A stretch of 64,000 nucleotides of DNA, from the NCBI RefSeq assembly GCF_039691755.1, contig NZ_CP137552.1, forward strand, positions 372,001-436,000. Direction: 5' to 3'. The position numbers and the translations under genes are program-made. Shown here piece by piece: positions 8,311-21,768 of the stretch; position 1 is the stretch's first letter, and each line of letters starts with the position of its first letter. The stretch is from Halomonas sp. Bachu 37. GTDB lineage: Bacteria; Pseudomonadota; Gammaproteobacteria; Pseudomonadales; Halomonadaceae. The notes beneath the pieces are model-generated. The model had not been told where the DNA came from. It did no database searches and saw only the letters and a program-made list of their open reading frames with translations.

Positions 8311-8888
8311 CCACCTTCCATTACTATTCTCTTTCCCCTCTTTTTCATGGCGATGCTCCGGCATGCGTCACGTCTTGCGTTGTCTGATCCTCGACACGGC
8401 TTTTTTATAGCTCTTTCAACAAGATTTGGTCGATTTCAAGCTTGACTTGTCCACTTTTTCTATTCCTGTCCCGGTGTTGTGTACAACCCCGTTTGGGATT
8501 TTTGTCTATCAGTGAAACTTGGTTAAAAGCTTTTAAAACAATGAGTTATGTTAGGTTAAAAATTAACCAATCTGACAGTGAGCCACTGATCATGGCGATT
8601 CCGGGGCGTTTTGTAGAGGTTGTAAACAGGGTTATCCACAGATAGTGTGGAAAACCTCGCAGAGGCCCGAGGCGAGCGGCAAGAGCGGTAAAAAGCAAGG
8701 GGTAAATGGCTTCAGAGTGGCCCCGAGCGTACTGAATCGGTGACTGATGTACGCGTCGGGTCAAGAGCCGCGTTGGACAGAGCACGCTAATGGCTGGGGA
8801 TGATCAGAGGACACCTGGCGAAGCGTGTCGGTTATGTCGTTGCGAGTTTGGTGTTATGAGCTGCGATAAGTCGATCGATCCCCTATAA
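8311..8888. other. intergenic region between tRNA-Glu and gltA with one DnaA-box sequence
   Basis: About 580 bp without a supportable gene; the short frames here overlap the tRNAs or lack ribosome-binding sites. The part from 8400 to 8600 is AT-rich. One perfect TTATCCACA (8632-8640) matches the DnaA-box consensus but has no partner nearby, so no origin is called. Confidence 0.6.
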
Positions 8889-8920
8889 CGCAAAAGACCG
8901 CCCAAGGGCGGTCTTTTGCG
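8889..8920 (-). terminator. terminator of gltA
   Basis: Near-perfect hairpin CGCAAAAGACCGCCC / GGGCGGTCTTTTGCG with a 2-nt centre (about 4 nt after fraying), 18 bp after the gltA stop. It has T-runs on both strands and can work bidirectionally. Confidence 0.9.
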
Positions 8921-8938
8921 TGAGCTGACAGCTAGGCG

Positions 8939-10225
<1,287 letters not shown>

Positions 10226-10855
10226 GTTGGCCTCCTATTCGAGTTCGGGTTGGGACGTAAGTCTGTAATTTCGCTTGCCGCTCCGGCGAAAAGGCTCGCC
10301 CACTATAGAAGTGTGCGGCGGATTGTCAATTAGCTTAATCGCTAGCTTGTAAGTACTTTGCTGCTTGTTTTGAAAAGAATTTGTCTAAAATTTCGTGCCA
10401 TGATCCTGGCGTAAACAGCCGTTTTAAAAGAGGTTCGTCAGCTGAAAGCCTCGAGAGGCCATTGGCGTTTCCGGCACGTCCCAGGATAAGAACGCTATAG
10501 TTAGTTTGAATGCTAATCGGCTGTGGCTGCGCTTCCCACCCTGGAAGTATGGAGTGGTTGTAATGAGGGGCTCGTGTCATTTTGAAACAGCCGCAGCGTC
10601 AACACAGGTTATCACTATAGCTATGCTGCAACGCAAAATCGACTCTGATTCGGTCGTATATTCTTGCACGATAGTCGATTATGGCGGAGTTCGGTTTGTC
10701 ACCAGAGGCCAAGGTTCTTATAATCTTCGGCGCGCGACCGGCAGGCAGGTGGTCGTGCTCGACTTGGCAACGACCGAGCCCCTTCTAGCAACCACCGCCC
10801 GCTCAGGCCATGCCCGACATGTCGTAGAGTGGGCCAAGAGAGTGTGTATAGAGCC
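10226..10855. promoter_or_regulatory. gltA / sdhC divergent regulatory region
   Basis: About 630 bp that must carry both promoters. Frames here (for example 10506-10859) resemble no known protein and run into sdhC. I could not assign -35/-10 pairs or a named operator with confidence. Confidence 0.5.
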
Positions 10856-11233
10856 GTGAATAGCAAACGACCCGTAAACTTAGACCTTTCGACCATACAT
10901 TTCCCGCTTCCGGCGTTGACGTCGATCACACACCGCATCACGGGTGTCATCCTGTTCGTTGGCCTCATCTTCGCTTTCTGGGCGCTGGGAAAGTCGCTTT
11001 CTTCACCCGCTGGCTTTGATGCAGTAAGCCATACCTTGGCTGACAATTTTCTGGCCAAATTGATCGCCTGGGGACTGCTGTCTGCGCTGGCGTTTCATTT
11101 TGTGGCCGGGATCAAGCACTTGTTCATGGATGCCGATTTCGGTGTGACCCTTGAAGGGGGCGTGAAGAAGGCAAAAATGACCGTCGTGATCAGCGCGGTA
11201 CTGATTATTCTGGCAGGAGTCTGGGTATGGTAA
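10856..11233 (+). CDS. sdhC: succinate dehydrogenase cytochrome b556 subunit
   Basis: 125 residues from GTG at 10856, giving VNSKRPVNLDL, the usual family N-terminus; a GTG at 10829 would add nine residues and is the alternative. Large membrane anchor of complex II, carrying haem b and part of the quinone site. Three hydrophobic segments (about 30-50, 68-88, 103-122) and the conserved SITHRITG and FHFVAGIKHL motifs; one of these His residues is the expected haem ligand. Its last 7 bp overlap sdhD, the standard translationally coupled arrangement. Confidence 0.93.
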   Translation: MNSKRPVNLDLSTIHFPLPALTSITHRITGVILFVGLIFAFWALGKSLSSPAGFDAVSHTLADNFLAKLIAWGLLSALAFHFVAGIKHLFMDADFGVTLEGGVKKAKMTVVISAVLIILAGVWVW

Positions 11234-11574
11234 CCAACATCACAAGCTTTGGCCGCAGCGGCCTTTCCGACTGGCTGATGCAGCGTGTTTCCGCCGTGGT
11301 ACTGGCGTTGTACACGGTGTTCATCGTTGGCTACCTGCTGTTCAATCCGGACCTCGATTACTACACCTGGAGCGCTCTTTTCGCCCAGACGTGGATGCGG
11401 ATCTTCTCCTTGCTGGCCTTTATATCCCTGGCGGCTCACGCCTGGATCGGCCTGTGGACCGTGACTACCGATTACATCAAGTCTACCTCCCAGCGCGTGG
11501 CTGCCCAGAGTGTCATCATTCTCGGCATCTTCGTGTACCTGGTGTGGGGCATTCAAATTTTGTGGGGAGCCTGA
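11227..11574 (+). CDS. sdhD: succinate dehydrogenase hydrophobic anchor subunit
   Basis: 115 residues. Small membrane anchor of complex II with three transmembrane helices; GLSDWLMQRVSAVVLALYT at the start and SLAAHAWIGLWTVTTDYI near 72-90 are typical SdhD motifs supplying haem/quinone residues. It overlaps sdhC by 7 bp and stops 3 bp before sdhA. Confidence 0.95.
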   Translation: MVTNITSFGRSGLSDWLMQRVSAVVLALYTVFIVGYLLFNPDLDYYTWSALFAQTWMRIFSLLAFISLAAHAWIGLWTVTTDYIKSTSQRVAAQSVIILGIFVYLVWGIQILWGA

Positions 11575-11577
11575 TTC

Positions 11578-13350
11578 ATGTCCAACCTGCGTAGCCTGAC
11601 ATTCGACGCCATCATCATCGGCGGCGGCGGCTCCGGTCTGCGAGCCGCTCTGGAACTGGCCAAGTCCGGTAAGAAAACCGCCGTATTGTCCAAGGTCTTC
11701 CCGACTCGCTCCCATACGGTTTCCGCCCAGGGCGGTATCACCTGTGCCATCGCTTCCGCCGACCCCAACGATGACTGGCGCTGGCACATGTATGACACCG
11801 TCAAGGGCGGCGACTATATCGCCGACCAGGACGCGGCGGAATACATGTGTTCCGAAGGACCGAAGGCGGTGTTCGAACTCGAGCACATGGGTCTGCCGTT
11901 CTCACGCTTCGACAACGGCCGTATCTACCAGCGCCCCTTCGGTGGCCAGTCCAAGAACTTCGGCGAGGGTGGCCAGGCGGCACGTACCTGTGCTGCGGCC
12001 GACCGTACCGGACATGCGCTGCTGCATACGCTTTACCAGAATAACTTGAAGAACAACACGACCTTCCTCAATGAATGGTACGCGGTCGATCTGGTCAAGA
12101 ATGCCGAAGGCGACGTGGTTGGCTGTATCGCCATGGATATCGAAAGCGGCGAAGTGGTACACGTGAAGTCCAAGGCCACGGTACTGGCCACCGGCGGATC
12201 GGGACGCATCTATGCTTCCACCACCAATGCCCTGATCAATACCGGCGACGGCATCGGCATGGCGCTGCGGGCGGGCTTCCCCATGCAGGACATGGAAATG
12301 TGGCAGTTCCACCCGACCGGTATCTACGGCGCGGGCACCCTGGTCACTGAAGGTTGCCGTGGTGAAGGCGGTTATCTGATCAACAAGGACGGCGAGCGCT
12401 TCATGGAGCGTTACGCGCCCAACGCCAAGGACCTTGCCGGCCGCGATGTGGTCGCGCGCTCCATGGTCATGGAGATTCTGGAAGGCCGTGGATGCGGTGA
12501 GAAGGGCGATCACGTCTTCCTGAAACTCGATCACCTGGGTGAAGAGGTGCTGGGCAAGCGCCTGCCGGGTATCGTCGAACTGTCCAAGACGTTCGCGCAC
12601 GTCGATCCGGCCAAGGAGCCGATTCCGGTAGTGCCGACTTGTCACTACATGATGGGTGGCGTCCCCACCAACGTGCATGGCCAGGCGATCATGCAGGACG
12701 AGCAGGGCAACGACAAGATCATCAATGGCCTGTTTGCCTGTGGCGAAGCGGCGTGCGTCTCGGTCCACGGTGCCAACCGTCTGGGTGGTAACTCGCTGCT
12801 GGACCTGGTGGTCTTCGGCCGTGCCGCCGGCATGTTCATCGAGGGTGCCCTCAACGAAGGTATCGAATACCTGGATGCCTCGGAATCCGATATCGAGTCG
12901 GCGATGAAGCGCATGAATCGTTGGAATGAGTCCGAAAGCGGCGAAACCGTGCCGGAACTCAAGGCGGCGCTGCAGGACATCATGCAGAACTCCTTCGGTG
13001 TGTTCCGTGAAGAGAAAAACATGCAGGAAGGGGTCAAGCAACTGGCCGAACTGCGTGAGCGGATTGCCAACGCCTACCTGCCTGACAAGACCAATGCGTT
13101 CAATACTGCGCGTGTCGAAGCGCTGGAGCTGGACAATCTGATGGAAGTGGCCGAAGCCACCGCTATTGCCGCCCTTGAGCGCAAGGAGAGCCGTGGAGCG
13201 CACTCGCGCTACGACTACCCGGATCGTGATGACGTCAACTGGCTGAAGCACTCGCTCTACTTCCCGGCCGATAAGACGCTGAAAAAGCGCGATGTCAATT
13301 TCAAGCCGAAGACCATGGCGACGTTCGAGCCGAAAATCCGCACCTACTAA
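11578..13350 (+). CDS. sdhA: succinate dehydrogenase flavoprotein subunit
   Basis: 590 residues. Oxidises succinate to fumarate with covalent FAD. FAD-binding GGGGSG (about 17-22), the flavin-linked His in SHTVSAQGG (~43), substrate-site HPTG (near 244) and the Arg-containing [16 protein letters not shown] and [10 protein letters not shown] segments are all present. Electrons pass to the SdhB Fe-S centres and on to quinone. It lies between sdhD and sdhB in the standard sdhCDAB order. Confidence 0.97.
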   Translation: MSNLRSLTFDAIIIGGGGSGLRAALELAKSGKKTAVLSKVFPTRSHTVSAQGGITCAIASADPNDDWRWHMYDTVKGGDYIADQDAAEYMCSEGPKAVFELEHMGLPFSRFDNGRIYQRPFGGQSKNFGEGGQAARTCAAADRTGHALLHTLYQNNLKNNTTFLNEWYAVDLVKNAEGDVVGCIAMDIESGEVVHVKSKATVLATGGSGRIYASTTNALINTGDGIGMALRAGFPMQDMEMWQFHPTGIYGAGTLVTEGCRGEGGYLINKDGERFMERYAPNAKDLAGRDVVARSMVMEILEGRGCGEKGDHVFLKLDHLGEEVLGKRLPGIVELSKTFAHVDPAKEPIPVVPTCHYMMGGVPTNVHGQAIMQDEQGNDKIINGLFACGEAACVSVHGANRLGGNSLLDLVVFGRAAGMFIEGALNEGIEYLDASESDIESAMKRMNRWNESESGETVPELKAALQDIMQNSFGVFREEKNMQEGVKQLAELRERIANAYLPDKTNAFNTARVEALELDNLMEVAEATAIAALERKESRGAHSRYDYPDRDDVNWLKHSLYFPADKTLKKRDVNFKPKTMATFEPKIRTY

Positions 13351-13374
13351 CTCCGTTGACGAGAGGGAGTCACT

Positions 13375-14085
13375 ATGTCCAATCTTCAGGTATCCGTATA
13401 CCGCTACAATCCGGAAACCGACTCCGCGCCGTACATGCAGGAGTTTCAGGTCGACACCAAAGGGCGTGACCTAATGGTGCTGGATGTGCTGCATTTGATG
13501 AAAGAGCAGGATAACGGCTTGGCCTACCGTCGCAGCTGCCGCGAAGGTGTGTGCGGTTCCGATGGTATGAACATGAACGGCAAGAACGGACTGGCGTGCA
13601 TTACGCCGGTTTCCGAGGTGGTCAAGGCAGGCAAGCTGGTACTGCGTCCGTTGCCGGGTCTTCCGGTCATCCGCGACATGGTCGTGGACATGGGGCTGTT
13701 CTACAAGCAGTACGAGCGTATCCAGCCGTACCTGCAAAACGATGAAGCTGCGCCCGCCATCGAGCGACTGCAGTCACCCGAAGAGCGTGACAAGCTGGAT
13801 GGGCTCTACGAGTGTATCCTGTGCGCTTGCTGCTCCACGTCGTGCCCCTCGTTCTGGTGGAACCCGGAGCGTTTCGTGGGTCCGGCGGGTCTGTTGCAGG
13901 CTTATCGTTTCTTGGCCGATTCGCGCGATACCGCCACACGCGAGCGCCTTTCCGAACTGGAGGATCCCTTCAGTGTGTTCCGTTGCCGCGGCATCATGAA
14001 CTGCGTAGCGGTGTGTCCCAAGGGACTGAACCCGACCCGTGCCATCGGCAAGATCCGCGAAATGCTGCTGGCCGATGCGACGTGA
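13375..14085 (+). CDS. sdhB: succinate dehydrogenase iron-sulfur subunit
   Basis: 236 residues. The N-terminal ferredoxin domain has the [2Fe-2S] ligands in SCREGVCGSDGMNMNG (~58-73) plus a later Cys; the C-terminal domain has CILCACCSTSCP (~150) and CRGIMNCVAVCPKGLNP (~205) for the [4Fe-4S] and [3Fe-4S] clusters. It transfers electrons from SdhA FAD to the membrane quinone site. ATG preceded by GAGAGGGAG, 24 bp after sdhA. Confidence 0.97.
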   Translation: MSNLQVSVYRYNPETDSAPYMQEFQVDTKGRDLMVLDVLHLMKEQDNGLAYRRSCREGVCGSDGMNMNGKNGLACITPVSEVVKAGKLVLRPLPGLPVIRDMVVDMGLFYKQYERIQPYLQNDEAAPAIERLQSPEERDKLDGLYECILCACCSTSCPSFWWNPERFVGPAGLLQAYRFLADSRDTATRERLSELEDPFSVFRCRGIMNCVAVCPKGLNPTRAIGKIREMLLADAT

Positions 14086-14430
14086 TTGTCGGATTCACTC
14101 GTGAGACATATGAGAAATAAGGAAGTGCCACTTAAGTTACGTGCCTATGCCACTTAAATCATGGCGCTTCACTTGTTATCATATGGGGCAGCCTGAGCTG
14201 CGACGTTTCGTCGCGACTCATGGCTAGCTCCTGCTGCAAAAGCCGGTGCCTGGAGTGCCGGCTTTTGAGCATGACCAGAACAGTGAGCTTGACGAGAACA
14301 TGAAGTACGGGCAGACGGCCTCAGCCGATGCCGCCGGTAAATGTCCCGCCCCGCCGGCAGGGCAATAGCGATGTCGCCGCGTTTTCGCGACGATGCCGAT
14401 ACCACCCCATCAGTGCAGGGTGACCGAGAG
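14086..14430 (+). other. sdhB-sucA intergenic region with stacked hairpins
   Basis: 345 bp without a gene. It has a 3'-UTR-like segment with GCAGC-CTGA-GCTGC (14188-14201) and the partly overlapping GCGACG-TTT-CGTCGC (14200-14214), then a terminator at 14238-14267, then about 160 bp of sucA leader. TATCAT at 14177-14182 could be a -10 box for an 80-nt transcript. Confidence 0.5.
14238..14267 (+). terminator. sdh operon terminator
   Basis: AAAAGCCGG, 11-nt loop, CCGGCTTTT. It separates sdhCDAB from sucA, so sucA either has its own promoter or depends on read-through. Confidence 0.75.
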
Positions 14431-17268
14431 ATGCAACAAGGCATAATGGAGTTGATGTGGCGTTCCTCTCACGTGACTGGCAGCAATGTCCACTACGTGG
14501 AAACGCTCTATGAGCAGTACCTCGCCGACCCCGATACTGTCCCTGATGAATGGCGTAGCTATTTCGATCAGCTACCCCGTCCCGAGGGCAGTGCCTCCCA
14601 AGATGTCCCGCTAAGTCCGGTACGTGAACAGTTCTACCAGCTGGGTCGTGAAAAGCGTCCCGGCGTTGCGGCGCCTGCCGCCGACAGTGGTGAGAACAAG
14701 AAGCAGGTCAAAGTCCTGCAGCTGATCAACGCGTATCGCTTTCGGGGTCATCAAAAGGCGGATATCGACCCTCTGGGGCTGCGTAACCCTACCCCGATCC
14801 CCGATCTAGACCTCGCGTTTCATCAATTGTCCAAGGATGACTTGGACACCGAGTTTCAGACGGGCTCGTTTTTCCTGGGGGTGGACAAGGCGCCACTACG
14901 CGAGATCGTCAACGCGTTGGAGCAGACCTACTGCCGCTCCATCGGCTGCGAGATCATGCATATTGTCGATACCGAAGAGAAGCGCTGGCTTCAGCGTCGC
15001 TTCGAGTCGGTGCGCAGTGCCCCCGACTTCAGCGAAGACGTGCGCAAGCACGTGCTGGAGCGCCTGACCGCAGCCGAAGGCCTCGAGAACTATCTGGCCT
15101 CCAAGTATCCGGGTACCAAGCGCTTCGGCCTGGAGGGCGGTGAATCCTTCATTCCCATGATGGATGAGTTGATCCAACGTGCGGGTGGATACGGCACCAA
15201 GGAAGTGGTCATCGGCATGGCCCACCGTGGGCGCCTCAACCTCCTGGTCAACATCCTCGGCAAGAATCCGGCTGATTTGATCGACGAGTTCGACGGCAAG
15301 AAAGTCTTCGACCGCGGTTCCGGTGATGTTAAATATCACCAGGGGTTCAGTTCGAATGTTATGTCTCCCGGCGGTGAAGTCCACCTGGCCCTATCGTTCA
15401 ACCCCTCCCACCTTGAGATCGTTGCTCCCGTCGTGGAAGGGTCGGTGCGTGCTCGCCAGGATCGGCGCAAGGACAGCGAAGGCAGCAAGGTTCTGCCGAT
15501 CAATGTGCATGGCGATGCCGCCTTTGCCGGCCAGGGCGTGGTCATGGAGACATTCCAGATGTCTCAGACCCGCGCCTACAAGACTGGCGGGACGGTCCAT
15601 ATCGTCATCAATAACCAGGTGGGGTTCACTACTTCCCATCCGCTGGATGCGCGTTCTACCGAGTATTGCACCGATATCGCCAAGATGGTTCAGGCGCCGA
15701 TCTTTCATGTCAACGGCGACGATCCCGATGCGGTACTGCACGCGACCCAGGTGGCGTTGGACTATCGTCAGCAGTTCAAGAAGGATGTGGTGATCGACCT
15801 GGTCTGCTATCGCCGGCGGGGACACAACGAAGCCGACGAGCCATCCGGCACCCAGCCGATGATGTACTCCAAGATCAAGGATCATCCTTCCTCTCGTTCG
15901 CTCTATGCCCAGCGCCTGGCCGATCAAGGTGTACTGAGCGAAGACGACACCAAGGCGATGATTGAAATCTATCGCGATGATCTGGTGGCGGGCAATCACG
16001 TAGCCAACGCGCTGGTGCAGGAGCCCAATACCTCGCTGTTCGTCGACTGGGCGCCTTACCTGGGTCACGAGTGGAGCGGTGACGCCGATACCAGCGTGGA
16101 CATGAAGCGCCTGCAGCAACTCGCGACCAAGATGTGCGAGATTCCCGATGGAGTGGAGGTCCAGCGTCAGGTTGCCAAGATCTACGAAGACCGCCGCAAG
16201 ATGCAGGCGGGAGGTCTGGCGCTCAACTGGGGATTTGCTGAAACCCTGGCCTATGCCACGCTGCTCGATCAAGGGCACCCGGTACGTATCACCGGTCAGG
16301 ATGTCGGACGAGGAACCTTCTCCCACCGCCACGCCGTGGTACACAACCAGAAGGACGGCTCGACCTACGTTCCGTTGCAGAATATCGCCGATGGCCAGCC
16401 GACATTCACCATCCACGACTCTTACCTCTCGGAAGAGGCCGTGCTGGCATTCGAATACGGTTATGCCACGACCGCTCCCACCGATCTTGTGATCTGGGAA
16501 GCGCAGTTCGGTGATTTCTTCAACGGTGCCCAGGTGGTGGTCGATCAGTTCATCTCCTCGGGCGAGACCAAGTGGGGACGGTTGTGCGGTTTGACCATGC
16601 TGCTGCCTCACGGTTATGAGGGGCAGGGGCCGGAACACTCCTCCGCACGCCTCGAGCGTTTCCTGCAGATGTGTGCCGAACACAATATGCAGGTCTGCGT
16701 ACCCACCACGCCAGCGCAGATTTTCCACTTGCTGCGCCGTCAGGTGATACGTCCGCTGCGCAAGCCGCTCATCGTGATGTCGCCCAAGTCGCTGCTGCGT
16801 CATAAGGAAGCGACGTCCAGCCTGGAAGATCTGGCCTACGGCAAGTTTCATATGGTACTGCCGGATCAGCAGGCGGAGCAGAAGGCGGAGAATATCAAGC
16901 GCATCGTGCTGTGTTCCGGCAAGGTCTACTACGATCTGGCGACATGGCGCAGCGATAACGAGCGTGACGATACGGCGATCGTGCGGCTGGAACAGCTATA
17001 CCCGTTCCCCAAGGAAGAGCTGCTCGAATCGCTCAAGGACTACACCAATGTCGAGGATTTGGTGTGGTGCCAGGAAGAGCCCCAGAACCAGGGCGCCTGG
17101 TACTCCAGCCAGCACCATATGCGTGCCGTCGCCGATATGGTCAAGGACGGTTTTGGGCGCGAGCTCAAGTTTGCCGGTCGCCCGGCATCGGCAGCACCGG
17201 CAGCGGGCTATATGTCCGTTCATACTGAACAGCAGCGCCAGCTGGTGGAAGACGCCTTCAATCTGTAA
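14431..17268 (+). CDS. sucA: 2-oxoglutarate dehydrogenase E1 component
   Basis: 945 residues from ATG at 14431 (MQQGIMELMW), matching the usual SucA N-terminus and preceded by AGGG; an in-frame ATG at 14341 would add 30 unrelated residues. Thiamine-diphosphate-dependent decarboxylation of 2-oxoglutarate and transfer of the succinyl group to lipoyl-SucB. Present: the ~40-residue N-terminal E2-binding segment (VETLYEQYLADPDTVPDEWR), the TPP domain with IGMAHRGRLN and the GDAAFAGQG/NNQVGFTT pair, and the transketolase-like C-terminal domain (GQDVGRGTFSHRHAV). First gene of the suc cluster. Confidence 0.96.
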   Translation: MQQGIMELMWRSSHVTGSNVHYVETLYEQYLADPDTVPDEWRSYFDQLPRPEGSASQDVPLSPVREQFYQLGREKRPGVAAPAADSGENKKQVKVLQLINAYRFRGHQKADIDPLGLRNPTPIPDLDLAFHQLSKDDLDTEFQTGSFFLGVDKAPLREIVNALEQTYCRSIGCEIMHIVDTEEKRWLQRRFESVRSAPDFSEDVRKHVLERLTAAEGLENYLASKYPGTKRFGLEGGESFIPMMDELIQRAGGYGTKEVVIGMAHRGRLNLLVNILGKNPADLIDEFDGKKVFDRGSGDVKYHQGFSSNVMSPGGEVHLALSFNPSHLEIVAPVVEGSVRARQDRRKDSEGSKVLPINVHGDAAFAGQGVVMETFQMSQTRAYKTGGTVHIVINNQVGFTTSHPLDARSTEYCTDIAKMVQAPIFHVNGDDPDAVLHATQVALDYRQQFKKDVVIDLVCYRRRGHNEADEPSGTQPMMYSKIKDHPSSRSLYAQRLADQGVLSEDDTKAMIEIYRDDLVAGNHVANALVQEPNTSLFVDWAPYLGHEWSGDADTSVDMKRLQQLATKMCEIPDGVEVQRQVAKIYEDRRKMQAGGLALNWGFAETLAYATLLDQGHPVRITGQDVGRGTFSHRHAVVHNQKDGSTYVPLQNIADGQPTFTIHDSYLSEEAVLAFEYGYATTAPTDLVIWEAQFGDFFNGAQVVVDQFISSGETKWGRLCGLTMLLPHGYEGQGPEHSSARLERFLQMCAEHNMQVCVPTTPAQIFHLLRRQVIRPLRKPLIVMSPKSLLRHKEATSSLEDLAYGKFHMVLPDQQAEQKAENIKRIVLCSGKVYYDLATWRSDNERDDTAIVRLEQLYPFPKEELLESLKDYTNVEDLVWCQEEPQNQGAWYSSQHHMRAVADMVKDGFGRELKFAGRPASAAPAAGYMSVHTEQQRQLVEDAFNL

Positions 17269-17307
17269 GGCGACCACCGGAATACCAGAACACATAAGGG
17301 AAACGAC

Positions 17308-18903
17308 ATGGCTACCGAGATCAAAGCGCCAACCTTTCCGGAATCCGTTGCCGAAGGGACTGTGGCTGCCTGGCACAAGAAGCCGGGCGACAGCGTGGAT
17401 CGCGATGAACTGATTGTTGAAATCGAGACCGACAAGGTGGTGCTCGAAGTCGTCGCTCCGGAAGCGGGTACCTTGACCGACGTGTTGGCCGAAGAGGGCG
17501 ATACCGTCGAGTCTGAGCAGGTATTGGGCAAGATCGGCGAAGGGTCGGCCAAGGGCGGCGATGATGCTCCGGCCAAGTCCGCCGCGAAGGATCAAGAAAA
17601 GCCCGAGCCCAAGGCAGAGAAGAAGGACGACGCCAAGGCGGAAAAACCGTCCGGCGGCGGCAAGCAGCATGAAGTCAAGGCGCCCAGCTTTCCTGAGTCC
17701 ATCCAGGAAGGAACGGTTGCCACCTGGCACAAGAAGGTCGGTGAAGCGGTCAAGCGCGACGATGTGCTGGCGGATATCGAGACTGACAAGGTAGTGCTGG
17801 AAGTCGTGGCTCCGGCCGACGGCGCCCTGGTCGAGATCAAGGCCGAAGAAGGCAGCCAGGTGGAGTCCGAAGAGGTACTGGCGCTGTTCTCCGAAGGCGC
17901 TGGTGGTAGCGCGGGTGGAAGTGCCGATGAAGGCGCATCCGCCGAATCGCGTGGCGACGAGAACGAAGCCAGCGGCGCCGAAGCCGACGAAAAGGTCGGA
18001 GACAAGATCCTGGCGCCGGCGGCGCGCAAGATGATCGCTGAACACGACCTGGATGCCAGCAAGATCGAAGGCACCGGCAAAGGCGGCCGCATCCTCAAGG
18101 AAGATGTGCAGAAAGCGGTCAAGAACGGCAGTGCCAAAAAGAGCGCTAAGCAAGCGCCGGCCAAGTCCTCCGCCACCGCGTCAGCACCGGCCGTGGCCGG
18201 CGAGCGTGAAGAGAAGCGCGTTCCCATGAGCCGCTTGCGTCAGACCATCGCCAAGCGCCTGGTCCAGGCCCAGCAGACCGCCGCCATGCTCACCACCTAC
18301 AACGAGGTGGACATGAGCGCGGTCATGGAATTGCGTGCTCAGTACAAGGACACCTTCCAGAAGGCTCATGACACCAAGCTTGGGTTCATGGGCTTCTTCG
18401 TCAAGGCGGCTTCCGAGGCGCTCAAGCGCTTCCCCGATGTCAATGCCTCCATTGACGGCACCGATATCGTCTACCATGGCTATCAGGATATTGGTGTCGC
18501 AGTATCGACGCCGCGTGGTCTGGTAGTTCCGGTCCTGCGCGATACCGACAACATGAAGATCGCCGACGTCGAAAAGACCATTGTCGACTTCGGCAAGCGG
18601 GCGCGTGACGGTAAGCTGGGTATCGACGAGATGCAGGGCGGCACTTTTACCATCACCAATGGCGGTATTTTCGGTTCGCTGATGTCGACGCCGATCATCA
18701 ATCCGCCGCAGACGGCTATCCTGGGCATGCACAAGATCCAGGAGCGCCCCATGGCGGTGAACGGAAAAGTCGAGATTCGTCCGATGATGTACTTGGCGGT
18801 CTCCTATGATCACCGCATGATCGACGGCAAGGATGCAGTGCAGTTCCTGGTGACAATCAAGGAATTGCTGGAAGATCCGGCACGCCTGTTGCTGGACGTG
18901 TAA
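17308..18903 (+). CDS. sucB: 2-oxoglutarate dehydrogenase E2 (dihydrolipoyl succinyltransferase) with two lipoyl domains
   Basis: 531 residues versus about 405 in E. coli. The extra length is a second lipoyl domain: residues 1-78 with IETDKV (Lys43) and 121-196 with IETDKV (Lys161), separated by a Lys/Glu/Ala-rich linker. Then a subunit-binding domain ([15 protein letters not shown], ~235-268), an Ala/Lys linker and the catalytic domain with the acyltransferase motif HRMIDG (His502, Asp506). It forms the core of the complex and moves the succinyl group to CoA. The two lipoyl domains look like an internal duplication. Confidence 0.96.
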   Translation: MATEIKAPTFPESVAEGTVAAWHKKPGDSVDRDELIVEIETDKVVLEVVAPEAGTLTDVLAEEGDTVESEQVLGKIGEGSAKGGDDAPAKSAAKDQEKPEPKAEKKDDAKAEKPSGGGKQHEVKAPSFPESIQEGTVATWHKKVGEAVKRDDVLADIETDKVVLEVVAPADGALVEIKAEEGSQVESEEVLALFSEGAGGSAGGSADEGASAESRGDENEASGAEADEKVGDKILAPAARKMIAEHDLDASKIEGTGKGGRILKEDVQKAVKNGSAKKSAKQAPAKSSATASAPAVAGEREEKRVPMSRLRQTIAKRLVQAQQTAAMLTTYNEVDMSAVMELRAQYKDTFQKAHDTKLGFMGFFVKAASEALKRFPDVNASIDGTDIVYHGYQDIGVAVSTPRGLVVPVLRDTDNMKIADVEKTIVDFGKRARDGKLGIDEMQGGTFTITNGGIFGSLMSTPIINPPQTAILGMHKIQERPMAVNGKVEIRPMMYLAVSYDHRMIDGKDAVQFLVTIKELLEDPARLLLDV

Positions 18904-20421
<1,518 letters not shown>

Positions 20422-20439
20422 AACAACAAGCCACAACCA

Positions 20440-20459
20440 GCGCCACCTTTGGGTGGCGC
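20440..20459 (+). repeat. hairpin after lpd
   Basis: GCGCCACC-TTTG-GGTGGCGC. There is no clear T-run afterwards, so it may stabilise or process the sucAB-lpd transcript rather than terminate it. Confidence 0.55.
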
Positions 20460-20527
20460 AACACTTTCGGCCTCGTACTGAAAAATGTCAGACGACTCGT
20501 TTCGAAAACGAGGACCGAAAGCCCGGG

Positions 20528-20568
20528 GATGACCAGACGCTCGCAACGACGCGGGTGGTCTGGTCATC
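20528..20568 (+). repeat. 11-bp inverted repeat in the sucC leader
   Basis: GATGACCAGAC and GTCTGGTCATC are perfect inverted copies separated by 19 nt, ending 33 bp before the sucC ATG. It could be a leader stem-loop or protein-binding site. Confidence 0.5.
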
Positions 20569-20601
20569 GTTCGAGTCACATGCAACCAATGGCATGAATC
20601 G

Positions 20602-21767
<1,166 letters not shown>

Positions 21768-21768
<1 letters not shown>

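Noticed and set aside
8215-8445. 76-codon frame across tRNA-Glu
   Set aside because: Overlaps the tRNA gene, and the translation is an artefact of it.
8632-8640. Replication origin
   Set aside because: Only one DnaA box, and dnaA, dnaN, gidA and similar origin markers are absent.
10506-10859. 117-codon frame before sdhC
   Set aside because: Unlike any known protein, runs into sdhC in another frame, no ribosome-binding site; treated as the gltA/sdhC regulatory region.
11902-13251. 449-codon frame antisense to sdhA
   Set aside because: High-GC shadow of sdhA; no family resemblance and no ribosome-binding site, whereas sdhA is certain.
15391-16851. 486-codon frame antisense to sucA
   Set aside because: Shadow frame caused by codon bias; protein has no recognisable motifs.
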